This document shows, in pieces, positions 1 to 12,709 of a stretch of 64,000 bases of DNA. A program made the translations under genes and the position numbers. The stretch is from Temnothorax longispinosus (lineage: Eukaryota; Arthropoda; Insecta; Hymenoptera; Formicidae), in NCBI RefSeq assembly GCF_030848805.1, contig NC_092368.1, forward strand, positions 2,328,441 through 2,392,440, in the 5' to 3' direction. A model generated the notes under the pieces. The model did no database searches and had not been told where the DNA came from. It saw only the letters and a list, made by a program, of their open reading frames with translations. Position 1 is the first letter of the stretch. Each line of letters starts with the position of its first letter.

Positions 1-3000
1 TGCCTCGGTTCTTGCGTTAAGGGGGAAGAAAAAGTGTAATCATATCTAATGCGCGGCGTACAGTTGCGCAATGCGCTGGCGCAATTTAGAGACGCGATTC
101 CGAGCGTAAGTTATAACGATCCTCGGGTTTCCTTACGAGCTTTACGTCGTTAATTTCCGTGTAACTCGAACGCGGCGTGCCAGAGCGAATTATTTTATGG
201 CCGACCGGCGTGCGGGGACTATCACGTGAAATCGAAGGATTATTGTCGGCCGAAGTAAATATTATTGCGGGCGCCAAATGCAAAAATATTTGCGTAACGA
301 AAGCTACTATTTAGGATCAGTAAGATAAACGTTACTCCGCAACATCTTAGCATAAAAATGCGATGTTACTCCGTTCTCTCCGCCTCTTCTTCGTCATCCT
401 TTCTCTTTCTCCTTTCTGTGTTCGTAAAACTATACGTATCGCTTATACGTCTTTTCTGTTATTCTTTCACGTTTTTATTTTCAATTGCATTGTTCGCAGA
501 ATATCTTATTGTATGCAGCTATTATTGCAGTTCGTCAAGTGGCACTTCGTGCACTTCGCTTCTCATCGGCAGAATAACGCGTCTGTGGGGTGAACCCGAC
601 TGAGCTTGAAATCAATAATTTAAGCGGATGTTAAGAAAGAATTAAGAAGCCGTAGGTTTCCATCAATTTCAAAATAGATTCCGTGTCGCAGTCGTGTGCA
701 CAATGCGCGTAGGATATAGTACAAACATTGAATAATAGATGGATTTCCGTTCGTCTTGCCAGCTTTTCATGTAAAAGTTAATCATATTTCTTTATAACAA
801 AGCACGAGTGACTTTATAACATGATAATACTTTTGTTTGCGTATTATTTACTCGTGTAAAAGATATTTTATTGATATTGCGTAAAGAACATTTTGTATCC
901 ATTATATACTATTAAGTATGGTTTATGTGATTAAAAAAATACCATGTTGCAAATATAATAAAATTCACTGAAATTGTGATGTTTAAAATCGAACATCCTT
1001 TCCTCTAAACAATTTAATTATTTCTTAAATAAGCAGATACGCGATGAGAAGGCACGAGGCAAAACTGTTAGTCAGTCTGTTAAAATAATCTCATCAAATC
1101 GAAATGGTCTGGCCGAGAAAGCCATTTACCGCTTCCGAGAAATGTCATGCGGTTGCGAGAGAAAACCCCGCGCGTGAAAATGTCAATAGAGTGCTAAGAA
1201 TATTTTAATTCCGAGTATCTTTCACGATTCCGTATTATAAGGTTCCGCTTGGATAACCGGTTAACATTTTCGCTACGCGAATTAACCTCCGACGCACTTA
1301 TCCGTTCGCTTTAATTCCGCAAATGACCGCGTGTAATTGCCAAGGCGTAGTTAATTAATTTTTAATTAAAGATTCGCCCGGACGCCGGTTTTTCGATTAA
1401 TGTTAATGAAGCATCTCCGAGTTATTTTTTTCGGCTATTCTATATTTCATGTTTCATTTCGTTCGGGGCAAAAAGCAAGCGATTACCGTTTACTCGCAAC
1501 ATAAAAAGTACATTCGTACATTCGATTCGATGACTCATGATTCAATTTCAACGCTCTGTTACTTCGCGTTAGAAAAAAAATTCTCGCGTGGTTCGCCGAC
1601 TAAATTAGCTGGATATTGGCGAGATATCGGTAGGAATGCGATAAACAGAATGGAAGGTACAAGTAAGCGAGAGACAGAAAGAAAAAGAGGAAAGTACGAA
1701 ACGAAACAGAGAACGATTGCCAGACGTCGCGGCGTCGGCGATATAGTAATGGCTTTCTAGATATAGGCACCACGGGAGATGGGCCGCTTACACCCCTCCT
1801 GCATGCGTTCAGGAGAGAAAAAAGCCGAAATAAAAAAAAGACTTCATTAATTATTGAATTTAATTATATATAATTTCACTAATTAACGTTTTATGAAATA
1901 ATCCGCGATTAATCAAAGTAAAATGTATATATTTTTTCCAATTAATAATTTTTTTAATCAGTAGATATTAATTATAGTAATATAATTAATTTAAATCAAA
2001 TTTTGTAACAGGCCATCAACAATAAAATGAAGAAACATTCAATGAACAGTATTTAACACGTGTCAATTAAATGAGCGTTGTGATAATTAAAGCGATAAAT
2101 TCTTCAAAGATTAATAAACTACCTTGATGAGATACTAAATTAATCGCATTAAAACGTACTTACTTTGTTCTTTCGAGCTTCTGTCTCGCGGAAGTATCGG
2201 TACACCGTCGCTACACCGGGTAGGAAGAAGGAAGAGGCTAAACTGCCTCGCATTGACGTACGCATCCCTGGAGTCCCCGAAGGAGGGTTAGACTGCGCTC
2301 GGAATGCTGAGGGTCGTTACGGGGGAAACGAAACGAGGGGAGAATCCGTCGGAGAACGCGGAACGTGGAAATTGGACGTGCGCGCGTTTGCGTCAACCTT
2401 CCATTATACCGATTCGCGATCGCGCGGTCGCCAATGGCCGAGAGGTACGCCAAATGACTGGACACGTCTGTCACCATCTGCTCGCTCGCAAAATAGGCAG
2501 GGGAGGGTGAGGAATGATTCATGCCCCGACCGTAATTCGGGGCCGTTCGTATCGAGTCGCGATTAGGAGGCACGCGTCATTTAAAATTAACAAGTCGTAA
2601 ATTTATTAAGTGTCTCAGAAGAATTAATGGACGGAGAAAGCTGTCAATGGAGTAAACGAACTAAATTCTCATTAATAATTTAATTAGATTTCAGATGTGT
2701 ATCGTGTACTTCTCCTATATACTCCGCACAACTTCCTAATTTTCAACATTAATCATTCTATAAGTAAAAAATTAGGTCGAATAGAAATTCTGTTACGGTA
2801 ATTCTGCCTGCCGCAGATAACGGCAGATTACCTTTCATCGAATCATAAATCAGGTATGCAAGTAACTGTGCTTTAAATTGCCGCGTTATTATTGCTATTG
2901 TTCTCGGCTTGCACTTCGCGCGCGGGCTGTAATCAGAACGATTGGGATCGCGGAGCAACAGCGTGATATCGCAGAAACGATTGCCGATAGTACGATAAGT

Positions 3001-5392
3001 GGCGGTAAAAAGGCATTAATTCATCGCGATTGCCATTGTTGCTCGACATCGTACAAAAGGAACTTCCGAGAGGACCTAGGTCCCGCTTACGAGACGATGC
3101 GAGAGGCAATCCCAGAGAGAGTGTCAGGGCCGCATCGAAGGAAATCTCGATGGCCCTGGTAGTCTCTTTGCGGTTTTCTTTTTTTCGCCAAACAAAGCCA
3201 TATATATATACATTTGAGTATGCAACATGAGTCACTTAGCTTTGGAGCATGAAATAAATTTTACAATTTTATTGCAGATAAAACATATTAAAATATGGCT
3301 TCAGAGAGCCTATATTAATAATATTTTATTCGTGTTATTCAAGACTATATAATAAATATTTAATGATATTTTTGAAGAATTATTTTAAATAATAAAAGTA
3401 GCCATGATTCACGTTGTATGCATGTCCAACTTCAAAATTGCTAGTAATAGGGCGTCCATCATCTAATCTAGCCTTCAATTGATGAAATTAATAACGGGCT
3501 ATAATATTATGCAGTATATCTTTCTTTAAACCTTTCAAAACAGAAGAATATTAAATATAATTAAAATAAAAAAAAAATTATCGCTTAAAAGTTGGTATAT
3601 TAATAGGATTTTAGAAACAGCTGCGGACTAAAATATTGCCGGAATGTAAATTACGCTTGAAAAATTAGATGACAAACTCTAATTTTTCACTCTTAACGTC
3701 ACGCGGAATTCATTTCGCAACGCAAAATTTAATTCGAGATTTAGTCGCTGAGATCGTCGAAAGTCGGAAAGCTGCAATCAAATTATGGCCCTTCGCCAAA
3801 TTCCTTTTCGACTTAATCCGCTCCTGACTCGAGTAGTATATTCCCAGCAACGAGCGCTTTGTTCCGCGTTCCCCTATTCGCAAACGCGGCACAGTTGCGG
3901 TAGCAGCCTAAGCAGCCCCATAATGCTGTTCGCGTGATGAGCACGCGACATGTGCGACTCGTTACATGCTTGATTGCCTTATCTCTCGTTGCATACGTGG
4001 CACACGCGTGTGTCCGTCAAACGCGAAAAACAGTCTGCGATAAGTTTCTTTCGCGAGATGCGATCTTGGCGGAGATAACTCTCTCGGTCTCTTTTTTTTT
4101 CTATTTTCATCTCCCTCTCCTGATAAGAACTTAAAATAAATTTCACTTTGCCAGAAATAAGTTTTATCGATTAAATATAGTAATTAGAGAGCCACTAATG
4201 TAAAAAAAGGCACAAAGAAATAGTATGGCGAATGGTTAATTTAATGATCTAGGATAACAATAACTATCCTCATTGAATTTTTAAATAAAACGATGATCTT
4301 ATCAAAGAAATTAACTGGCTTTCTTAATGGCAGCTAAAGTTGTTATACGAATTAACTTTGATAAACTTGTATCTAAAAAAGATACTGATTGAAATCTATT
4401 AAATAATCTTTAAATCAACACAAAAGTGTTGTTGATTTTTTGATACACGTATCGCGTGATGTTCTTTGTATATTTATGTCGAGTTAAGAATATGTATCCA
4501 TTTATGAAGCCTTCTCGAGACGTTGCCTAATTGCCCCGGAATTCCAACGAGCGCGTCTAGGTGAAACCGATTGCAAAAATGTCAGAGAAAAGAGAAAAAC
4601 GGTAAGGCGCGAGATAAATTATTTCCCTCGGGATTATATCGAAGAAATGCGATATCGGGAAATCTCGTTTTATGCAACGACCGATATAACGTTCGGCACC
4701 TGCGAAATAAATTCGACGGTAAACAGAGTTGTAACTCGAAATACGACGTTTCTTCAGTACTGTCTGTCAAAGACCTTCGACTCGCCGACGTAAATCGAGT
4801 GATTTCGCAACGGTCCTTTCGGAGAAAGTCTGAATTGAGTATAGAACGAACGTGTAATTGCGACAGGCGATATACTCTCGCCGCATGGAAATCAATACAA
4901 AATATGTCAAAGAATCTTTAGTTCGAACAAAACTGGGACACTTTGTACAATATTCAGGCGTAATATGGAACGCGTGCGTTACGTCTTGCAACGTCAAACC
5001 CATCGACTGCATACGACAAGAAAAATTACGCGACTGCTCTATTTGTTCGATACAGCAGGCGGTATTATAAATTGCTCTTCGTTTTACTCTCGCGTAGACC
5101 GATTATTCGTATTCATTTCTCGGTTTAGTTCCTGAACCCGACTTACGTAACATTGCGTGCGAGATTTCGTTCAAACAGACCGTAGTGTCGCATTACGTCG
5201 GTCTGCGAGACGTAGTTGCACGTTATGCGATTTGTCATTTAATTAGTTTCGCAAAAACGCACGATTAGCCATTAATTCTACATTGTTTCTACGTTTCTTA
5301 TTAACAAGAAAAATTCAGAAATAAAAGCGATAATGCAGCACCGGAAATGATATACTTTGTGAGAAATGTCTGAAACGGATAAAAATACTTTA
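1..5392. other. AT-rich stretch without recognisable gene
   Basis: I see no conserved protein domain, RNA gene or clear exon here. The open frames are short, lack splice context and are T-rich or AT-rich. A short plus-strand frame at 3937-4134 starts with a hydrophobic, signal-peptide-like segment followed by Cys residues but ends in low-complexity residues, so I do not call it. The stretch could be intergenic DNA or an intron of a gene whose exons lie off the left edge. Confidence 0.5.
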
Positions 5393-5505
5393 GAGACCTA
5401 TTCTGCAAACGTTAACGATATCGTTATGTGCTTTGCACAGCTTTTCTACAGCATATTATATCTATAGCACGTAATGATGTCGTTAACGTTTACAGAATAA
5501 GCCTC
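5393..5505. mobile_element. Short inverted-repeat element (MITE), family A copy 1
   Basis: The two ends are inverted copies of each other over about 45 bp. The left end runs GAGACCTATTCTGCAAACGT and the right end read on the opposite strand is GAGGCTTATTCTGTAAACGT. The element is flanked by a TTA direct repeat (5390-5392 and 5506-5508), a plausible 3-bp target-site duplication as made by PIF/Harbinger-like transposases. It is about 113 bp long with no coding capacity. A relative sits at about 12,567-12,709. Confidence 0.75.
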
Positions 5506-7640
5506 TTAATCATATACAACAATTCGTTTACTTATATTTATTGCATTAGCGCAATAATATTTAATATGCAAGCAACTTTATAAAGGTACGCTTTTAACGA
5601 ATCACTTCCGGTGCCCGTGTTCTCGAACGAGTTAAGGGTCAACCGCGTTACGTAAGTCGCCGAGGAAAAAAAAATCGCAAGCACATGACAGACGTAATTT
5701 GTCGATTGTTTCCGCAACAATGTGTAATTGTGGTAAAAACGTCAACTGCTCGTCGCTGCAATACACCGTTACGTCGCCTGGCATGGTGATTTCACCATCT
5801 AATGGTATTGTTCGGGGAAACACTGTGAAAGCGGAGACTTTTTGCGTCATTAGCATTTGATGCGACGACGGTGAGAGATCGGGTCGACAAAAATTTTAAC
5901 GCACTAGAAAGTGGTCTAACATTACTGCGACGTGTGGGAACACGTTACGTGACGAACGTTAAACGTTAAAGAGCCAGCTTAGTCACTCGCTGCTCTCTCA
6001 TAATTTAGCAATCCAACGAAATTTATCAGCCTTAATAGATTATAGAAGAATTGACGGAAGACGATTCGACAATACTCTGACCTGGAATCTTTTACCTTTA
6101 TAAAAAGAAATTTAATCGAACCGAAATTTAATACGTACACTTTTTCTGCAATTCAACGTTTACTGCGTGCAGTTAAAATGCTATAACACAGAAATTACGA
6201 GTGCTCCGTATGTGCGACTTGACCTTGCAACTTCGCACCCTCCCCCGTCGCGTTTCAACATCGTAAAAAGAGCGGCCACCTGTGCATCCCTTCCCACATT
6301 CCGAGCGTTCTAAACAAAGTGAGGGTTACGTTTGAAAGGTTCTTATATGCGACACGCGACGCAAATTAATGAGGGAAAGGAAGAAACGTTTCATAACACG
6401 ACGCTATTGTCATTTAGGCTACTGTTTCTTCAATAGCAATCTCATCAATATTCTTTGCGCGGCGGAAGCTCCGTGTTCCTGCATTTTCTGATTGTATTTT
6501 CGCATTATTAGCAATAATACTATACTTGCGATGATATATTTGCAAATTCGCTGTTTATCGTTAATAAAGATAATAAACAACGCACACTTTTATTTTAAAT
6601 AGATCTAATAGAAAGAATAAGAGAGGAGAATTAATTAATCTAAATAACAATTTCTATTTGATATAAATATAGACATATAAATAAACGATTTTATTCTGCC
6701 GCAATAGAAACATCTTAAATCAAATATTTAAAGCTGAAACTAATAAAAATTTCTGAAATCGTAATGAAACTTTGCTCCGGAGATCAAATAAGTTTGTCTT
6801 AGACTTTTTAAGACACCGTGTATTAATAATGTATCAATCAGCGTATATTTGTTTTCTATTGCGAGGTTATTGATTTTCCCAATCGTACTGACGTAAGCAG
6901 ACGACGACTGCACTTTTTGCAATCGACAATTCTATAATATTTTCAAGTGAAAGGAAAGCGCGACGGTTGCATCCTAGTGAAATAAATTACAAGGAAGGAC
7001 TCCTTGTCAGAAGCGCCCTAATCAAGCCCAGTAGTTAAGGCAGCCCTGAGCTCGGGCTGTACCGAAAAAGTGGAGCAGAACGTCGACTCGCTCGAGCCAG
7101 GTGCATCCAGGAATATCAACTATGCTGAATTTTTAATATATACGATAATAAATAATGACATTTGCCGCTTCTTCAGGGGGATTTAAATATTTTTCAGTAT
7201 CCTTCAATTATTTCCTCATGCATCAAATAAAATTCACTCAACGCTCGTTACCGAACGTCGTATGTACATCAAAGACTGTAAGCAAACCAGCGTATAATTT
7301 AGTTTTCCGACATCCTGAGATATTTAAGCGTTTATTCGAGTCGTTGTGGGAAAGGGATTCACAAAAACTGTGCATCGAGCAATCCAAAATCAAATAAATT
7401 ATTTTGGAAATATATATAATTCTCACTGTCTCAATTCTCGATGTCTCTGTACATGAGCGAATTCGCGACGCAATATTCGATAATATTGGAGAACGCCGCT
7501 TTTGCCATCGCCCGATCGATTGCATACTCTTTGCTTCCTATCAGCATTCTATTGACATTATCGTTGACGCGCATCTACAAAGGGAGCCCTAAAACATTCT
7601 AGATTGATTGCCGCTATGGATGAGGCCAAAATCCATTCCG
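5506..7640. other. No recognisable gene
   Basis: The sequence is AT-rich with only short open frames. A 74-codon minus-strand frame (5632-5856) has a fairly protein-like composition, but it matches nothing I recognise and has no visible splice or promoter context. I see no RNA gene and no clear repeat in this stretch. Confidence 0.45.
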
Positions 7641-9150
7641 GACGATGGTATTCGAAGATACCCCGAAACGCTGACCGATTTCGGGGCGCCAGACACCTGT
7701 CTGCCGACGCGGCGATCTCGATCAAAAATATACCGAAAGAAACGCAAGATAGAGCGACAGGGCGAGGAAAGTGAAAACTGGCACGTACCTGCGTCCGAAA
7801 CGACGATGATGTCGGCGCCGCGGAACAGCTGATCGACTCGCTCGGTGGGTGTCGGCCTCGCCTAACCTCTCCTCCCGGCGCCCTGCTGCTGCAGCTGCAC
7901 TTTCTCACGCATCCGACGCACTCGCGGGGACCGACGCGACGGGGGTTGAGCCTTCGACGACACGATTCCGGGGCACGCACCGAGATCGTTCCAACCGCGA
8001 TCGTTTTTCACTCGCGACGTCTTCTCGCCTCCGCGACTCGATTCCGGGACTCTGCGAATTCCCGGCCTCCCGGGGCGACGGGAACGCGTATGTTACTCCA
8101 GGTTACTCCAATCCGGGATTCCCGACGGCCGGGAAGGATACCGGAGCACTCCACTCGTCGCGTCGCATTTGTAATGTGATGAAAGCCGGAGTGATCACTT
8201 CGATGAGACGAATATTCGCACGGTATCTCTGGGTGTCTTCGGCGCGCGGTGGTGCGAATATCCGCGGCCAACTTCCGAGCGCAGGAAGGTACCGCGACGT
8301 CGTCGTCGGTTTGATTAACAACGACACGCGTACCCGCGCGGCGGCGGCGTCGCGACGCTGTGCTCGTTGCGGGAATACGTCGCTTCGGTAACGGTTATTG
8401 CTACTTGTCGGCGAGTCGCGTGCCCGCGACGCAACGTCGCACCCGGCAGGTCCATTTTAACGACCGCACTCGCACTCGCGGCGTCGCGTCCTGCGTCGTG
8501 ACGCGCAAATCACACTCTCGATTCAAACGAATTAACCGAACACGCTGACTCACGCGACGTACCTCGCGCCAGGTGACCAGCGCAGATCCCGGGGAAGATG
8601 GAACGCGGAATCCTCGGCGCAGGGATGTCGGCCGCGCGGCATCCTCGCCGCGATCGGGGGGTTCATGTTCCTCCTCGCTGTTCCTGCCCGCCGTATATTC
8701 ACTGCTCTGAAGTCGGCCGAGACGCGCGCGCGACGCGTCGCTCGACGCTACGCGCGACGATCGCGATGCGCTCGCGACCGAGGGGGAAATATCCCCGCAG
8801 CCCCGTCGATTAATCCGCACAGTGCACAGCGGAGTAAGCTGGCCCCGCTCTATTTACCGTTCGCGCGAGAAGAAAGCGGGGGCGGCTGCCCGAAGCGGGC
8901 CGCTCGGACGAGCCGGACCGAGCGAGCACGAAGACGGGCGGACGGACGGACGAACGGCTGTGTGCGCGCGCCCGCTCCCGCGTATACTCGACGTGATCAC
9001 GCGCGCGGTAAAGACGAGACTGAAGGTGCCGTTCGGCGCGGCGCGGAGCACGTAGACGACGCGCGCATGCGCGCGCCCGTCGTCCCGCGCCCCACTTCAC
9101 GCCGCGGCCCGCGGCACCGCGCACCGAGAGCTATTCGCTGTCTGTGTGTC
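7641..9150 (-). promoter_or_regulatory. CpG-rich island with a minus-strand first-exon donor
   Basis: Base composition switches sharply from AT-rich to strongly GC- and CpG-rich, as at many insect promoters. On the minus strand a near-consensus splice donor (CAG then GTACGT) ends a possible 5'-UTR exon at 7789. The frame running into it contains an in-frame stop and no ATG, so that exon would be non-coding. Overlapping long open frames on both strands (up to 180 codons) are what GC-rich DNA gives by chance. The gene it would serve lies at lower coordinates or off the window. This is an inference from composition plus one splice site. Confidence 0.35.
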
Positions 9151-9780
9151 TGCAGGAATCTTTTTTTCCTTGCTTGTAAATAATCTATATTTCTTAATTC
9201 TTAATTGACGACGTGGAAGAAATCGACACATTGTTGACGGGATTTTTTTCAAAATTTCTACTGGTTTTTTATATCCATTTTAGATTAATTTTTTTGATTG
9301 CAATGCCGATTATACCTTTATTGATTACCTAAATTATTACTTCGCGAAATATATAAAAATCGAAGAAAACATGACTACATTGATGAATAAAAGGAAAATT
9401 TCGGAAATAAATATTTATCGAATCTTTTCATTTAACAAGTTTTGCGAAATAACGTATTTCGTCGATTTTATGTAATGTTCACAGTATATCGTGATTGTTT
9501 TACATAACGCTATCAATATCGGTGCAATCTGTGGACGGAAATAATTTACAAATAAAAAGTATAAGAAATTATTTATGATAAAATCTAATTTAATTTTAAT
9601 CAATAATCTCGTAATTATAAAATACTGATATATATATTATTTATATTTTTATTCAATATTTACAAAATTTATATCTTATAAATATAATTTATAACTTATA
9701 ATTTATAAATTTATATAAATTTAATTTATATTTAATTTCTAAAAACATGTTATAAATTACCCAATTATATATATTTTTTA
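9151..9780. other. Very AT-rich spacer
   Basis: Almost pure A+T low-complexity DNA with degenerate TATAAAT-type runs. No gene or structured repeat is visible. Confidence 0.5.
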
Positions 9781-9920
9781 GGGCTGGTTGTTCCAGCCTG
9801 TTGGTAAACTATCTAATAGTTAAATCATATATACGTCTTTGTTTATCGTTTACATTGGACAAAGATAGACAAATGATTTAACTATCAGGTAACTTACCAA
9901 TAGGTTGGAACAACCGGCCC
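9781..9920. mobile_element. MITE with long terminal inverted repeats and 5-bp TSD
   Basis: The first 48 bp (beginning GGGCTGGTTGTTCC) and the last 48 bp are imperfect inverted copies of each other. The element is bracketed by a direct TTTTA repeat at 9776-9780 and 9921-9925, a likely target-site duplication. It is 140 bp long and non-coding, so it must have been mobilised by a transposase encoded elsewhere. The superfamily is not certain. Confidence 0.75.
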
Positions 9921-10004
9921 TTTTAATAATTAAAAAATATTATCTTTTTGAAGAGAAATTTAATTTTATTAAATTAAGATGTTGAATTTTGCCTGAATTT
10001 TAAC

Positions 10005-10150
10005 ATCCTAGTATCTCTAGCATTCTTGGAATCCTACTATTATTTCTACCTGTTCTAGTTTCCGTAATCTTATCCCTAACAACCCGATGAGTATTCCTAG
10101 TAGTCCTAAAAGCAGGACCCTATTATTTGATACAAATTCCGTGTTTCTGT
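10005..10150 (+). pseudogene. cox1: Probable nuclear mitochondrial fragment (NUMT) of cox1, degenerate
   Basis: Read on the plus strand with the mitochondrial code, 10,022-10,090 encodes LLLFLPVLVSVILSLTTR. This closely resembles the conserved COX1 segment LLLSLPVLAGAITMLLTDR. A little further on, GGACCCTATTATTTGATACAA resembles the cox1 codons for the G-D-P-I-L-Y-Q block with a small deletion. A TGA follows the Arg codon and the reading frame is broken, so this is not functional. It is C-rich and CTA-rich compared with its surroundings. A chance hydrophobic open frame is the alternative, but two blocks in the correct order and spacing argue for a NUMT. Confidence 0.55.
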
Positions 10151-11712
10151 TTTAAAAATTTTATTAATTTGTATATATGCAAGTTCCCCTGTATCATTAA
10201 GTGATTATAATCGTTTATCGTAATTATATAACCACGACCTATTTGCTGGTTGAATTACCGCGATTTTTATTTCGCGACGAGCTCTATACTTGATAATTAC
10301 ATTCAGCGGGATAATTACAACCCGCGATCATCCGAGATTTGAAGGAATGTATATTCTCTATAATCTGAAAATGTATCTGCGATTTAATTTTGTTCGTGTT
10401 TTTCCGTTTCCATCTTTAATTACATGCTATCGTAATGTGTATAAATACATGGTACTTTACATGATTTATATACAATTTTACTTTTAATATTTTTTTCCTC
10501 TCTAATTTTATAAATATACTGTTTTTATTGCACATAAAGAAATATAATAAATATACCTTATTCCCACTTTTATCGTTCGTGATTATAAACATTATGAGGA
10601 AAATAAGATTTCTTTTTCTATAATTCTTTAAATCGTTCAACTGAACGAAAAAAACCAGAATAGAGAGAGATTTAATAACAGGCAATGTATAAATAATAAT
10701 TATTCACTTCAAGATGATTCTGTCGTTGCCCAATCCCACGTTTTCTCGCTCTTTTCAAGTTCCTCGGTTGAAGTCGTAACACTCGTAAAAATTCATTAAT
10801 TACGATCACGCGCGAATTAGTTATCAAACACGTGATCAAAGAATACAGTTAATTAGGATCGTGCGATACTTTACGCGGCACTCCCAAAAATATTAATCGT
10901 ACACGACACGCAATTCCATGCGATACAGGAAACATAAAAAGGTACGTACGATCAACCACTTTCCGTTTTGATAAATAGCCATTTTGTCTTGATAGGTTGT
11001 TTTATTAATTTTTAAGGTAATCTTGCATGTTAATGTCGTTAATATTTATCAGTTTTTCGTAAAAGGTGATCGTGTTTGGAGGAACGAAAGAAAAAACGCA
11101 GACCGGAGCCGCTACCTCGCGCGAATATTTATATCTTGTAAACAATGACACGCTCGCATCGCAAAGAACCGGTTTATCTCGTTGCGAAATCTTTAATACG
11201 TCGTAAAATTAGTTTACACCAAATATTCTACTCAGATTTTCGACTCAGTTATCGATGTGAATGGATCAATATGTCACGGTCTTTCATTATCTCCTCTCAA
11301 TTTAGCTGTCCGCTTATTATTTCACGCTCTACACATGAATTGCTTTCCGTTATCTGCATTGTTCGATTCAACGTGCTTCGTGTGTCATCTTCTCGATCTC
11401 AATTGATAACAATTGATCACATATCAACGAAAAGTTCAAAGCGCGTCACGCATAGCCATCAATAAATATTTCTGAATTAACATGTGTGTATGTATATATA
11501 GACATCCTATATGTATACAAAACATAAAAATTAGAATCGTTGATGGAAAATAAACTGACATATATATATATATATATTATCATTTTTTTCTTATTTCGAC
11601 AAAAGTTAACATAAATTCCAAAAGCGGCTTAATAATTTCTATAATTTAAAACAAGAAATTTTAAATCTGTTATTTTTACGAGGTTGGTTCTAGTGTGTTA
11701 AAACTTTCTTAA
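10151..11712. other. No recognisable gene
   Basis: AT-rich DNA with short open frames only. A TA dinucleotide run lies near 11,560-11,577. I see no promoter-like island or structured element. Confidence 0.5.
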
Positions 11713-11975
11713 CCCTTCGCAGAACATGTGTAATTTTGCTGCTTCCGTCGAACATGTGGGTCTTTTAAGCCAATTAAGATTTTCAAGCTGTAATAGTGCC
11801 ATAAAAAATCTGAAAAAATTCAAGTATACTTTCGAAGGCTTTAAGAATCTATTTATACCGTTATATACTCCTGATTCTTGTTTGGGTTTTTTTTTTATGA
11901 GTCCGTGAAGTCTCCGAAAAATTCGAAACTGAAATATCGACCAGGTCTTTAAAGCCCCACTTGTTCTGCGAAGGT
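11713..11975. mobile_element. piggyBac-like non-autonomous element
   Basis: The tetranucleotide TTAA flanks both ends (11,709-11,712 and 11,976-11,979), the target site of piggyBac transposases. The left terminus reads CCCTTCGCAGAACATGTG and the right terminus read inward is ACCTTCGCAGAACAAGTG, giving terminal inverted repeats of about 18 bp. The 263-bp interior shows a second partial copy of the AACATGTG motif about 37 bp in from the left end, and no transposase frame. Duplicated sub-terminal motifs are common in this superfamily. Confidence 0.75.
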
Positions 11976-12566
11976 TTAAACAAAAATCGCGATCTCCGAC
12001 TCGTAATACGCACGTACCGATTTGTCGTTCGTTATATTATCTTTACGATTCAAACGATATTTTCACGTTTTCACGTTTGCAGTTGTTTTGATACTTCCTT
12101 TCGATTTATTGTGCATAAATATTGTATAATTTCTCTTTTTCTCAAAGATTAAAGTTTTTCCATTCTGGGGAGATGTCGTTTATCATAAATTTCTTTCACC
12201 AGATAAGACAATGAACAAAGAGTATCATGCAATGCAGTGATGCAATATCTTCATGAGAAAGGCCTGATTAGCAGGAAAAACGATGGGTGCTCCATCACGA
12301 TAATGCGCCCGCATGCATACCATTGCTAATCCGAGACTTTTTAGCTAAACGGATTACGATCGTTCCCGCGTATTCCCTCATCTTGCACCGGTAGACTTTG
12401 TCTTTTAAAATAAAATCGAAGGTTGAAAAACGGTCGCTTATTGCAGTCAATCTGTTATTATATTCTATTATATTTTTGCTGGCGTTCTATCGACATAATT
12501 TGCAGAAGACGCTTTCAAAATTTCTCGATCTGATTACAAAGGAAGCGTTCCAGAAATAATTCCGGT

Positions 12567-12709
12567 ACTCTGATTCTGTAATTCTTAACGATCGACAGTG
12601 TCGTTACCGTTTTATTATGTTGTCGGTGCGCAGGTATACTATATGGTAAAAAAGCTGCGTAACGATAATATAACAATACTGTCGTTGGAATTACAGAATA
12701 GGGCTACAG
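12567..12709. mobile_element. MITE, family A copy 2 (diverged)
   Basis: The left arm (GATTCTGTAATTCTTAACGA then CGACAGT) and the right arm read on the opposite strand (CTATTCTGTAATTCCAACGA then CAGT) form an imperfect inverted repeat around about 90 bp. The terminal motif CTATTCTGTAA followed by an AACGA core is shared with the element at 5393-5505. No clear target-site duplication is visible, so the exact ends are uncertain. Confidence 0.55.

Noticed and set aside
7849..8391. 180-codon plus-strand open frame in the CpG-rich island
   Set aside because: GC-rich DNA gives long frames on both strands here. The composition is Arg/Ser/Ala-rich, no domain is recognisable and overlapping frames are equally long.
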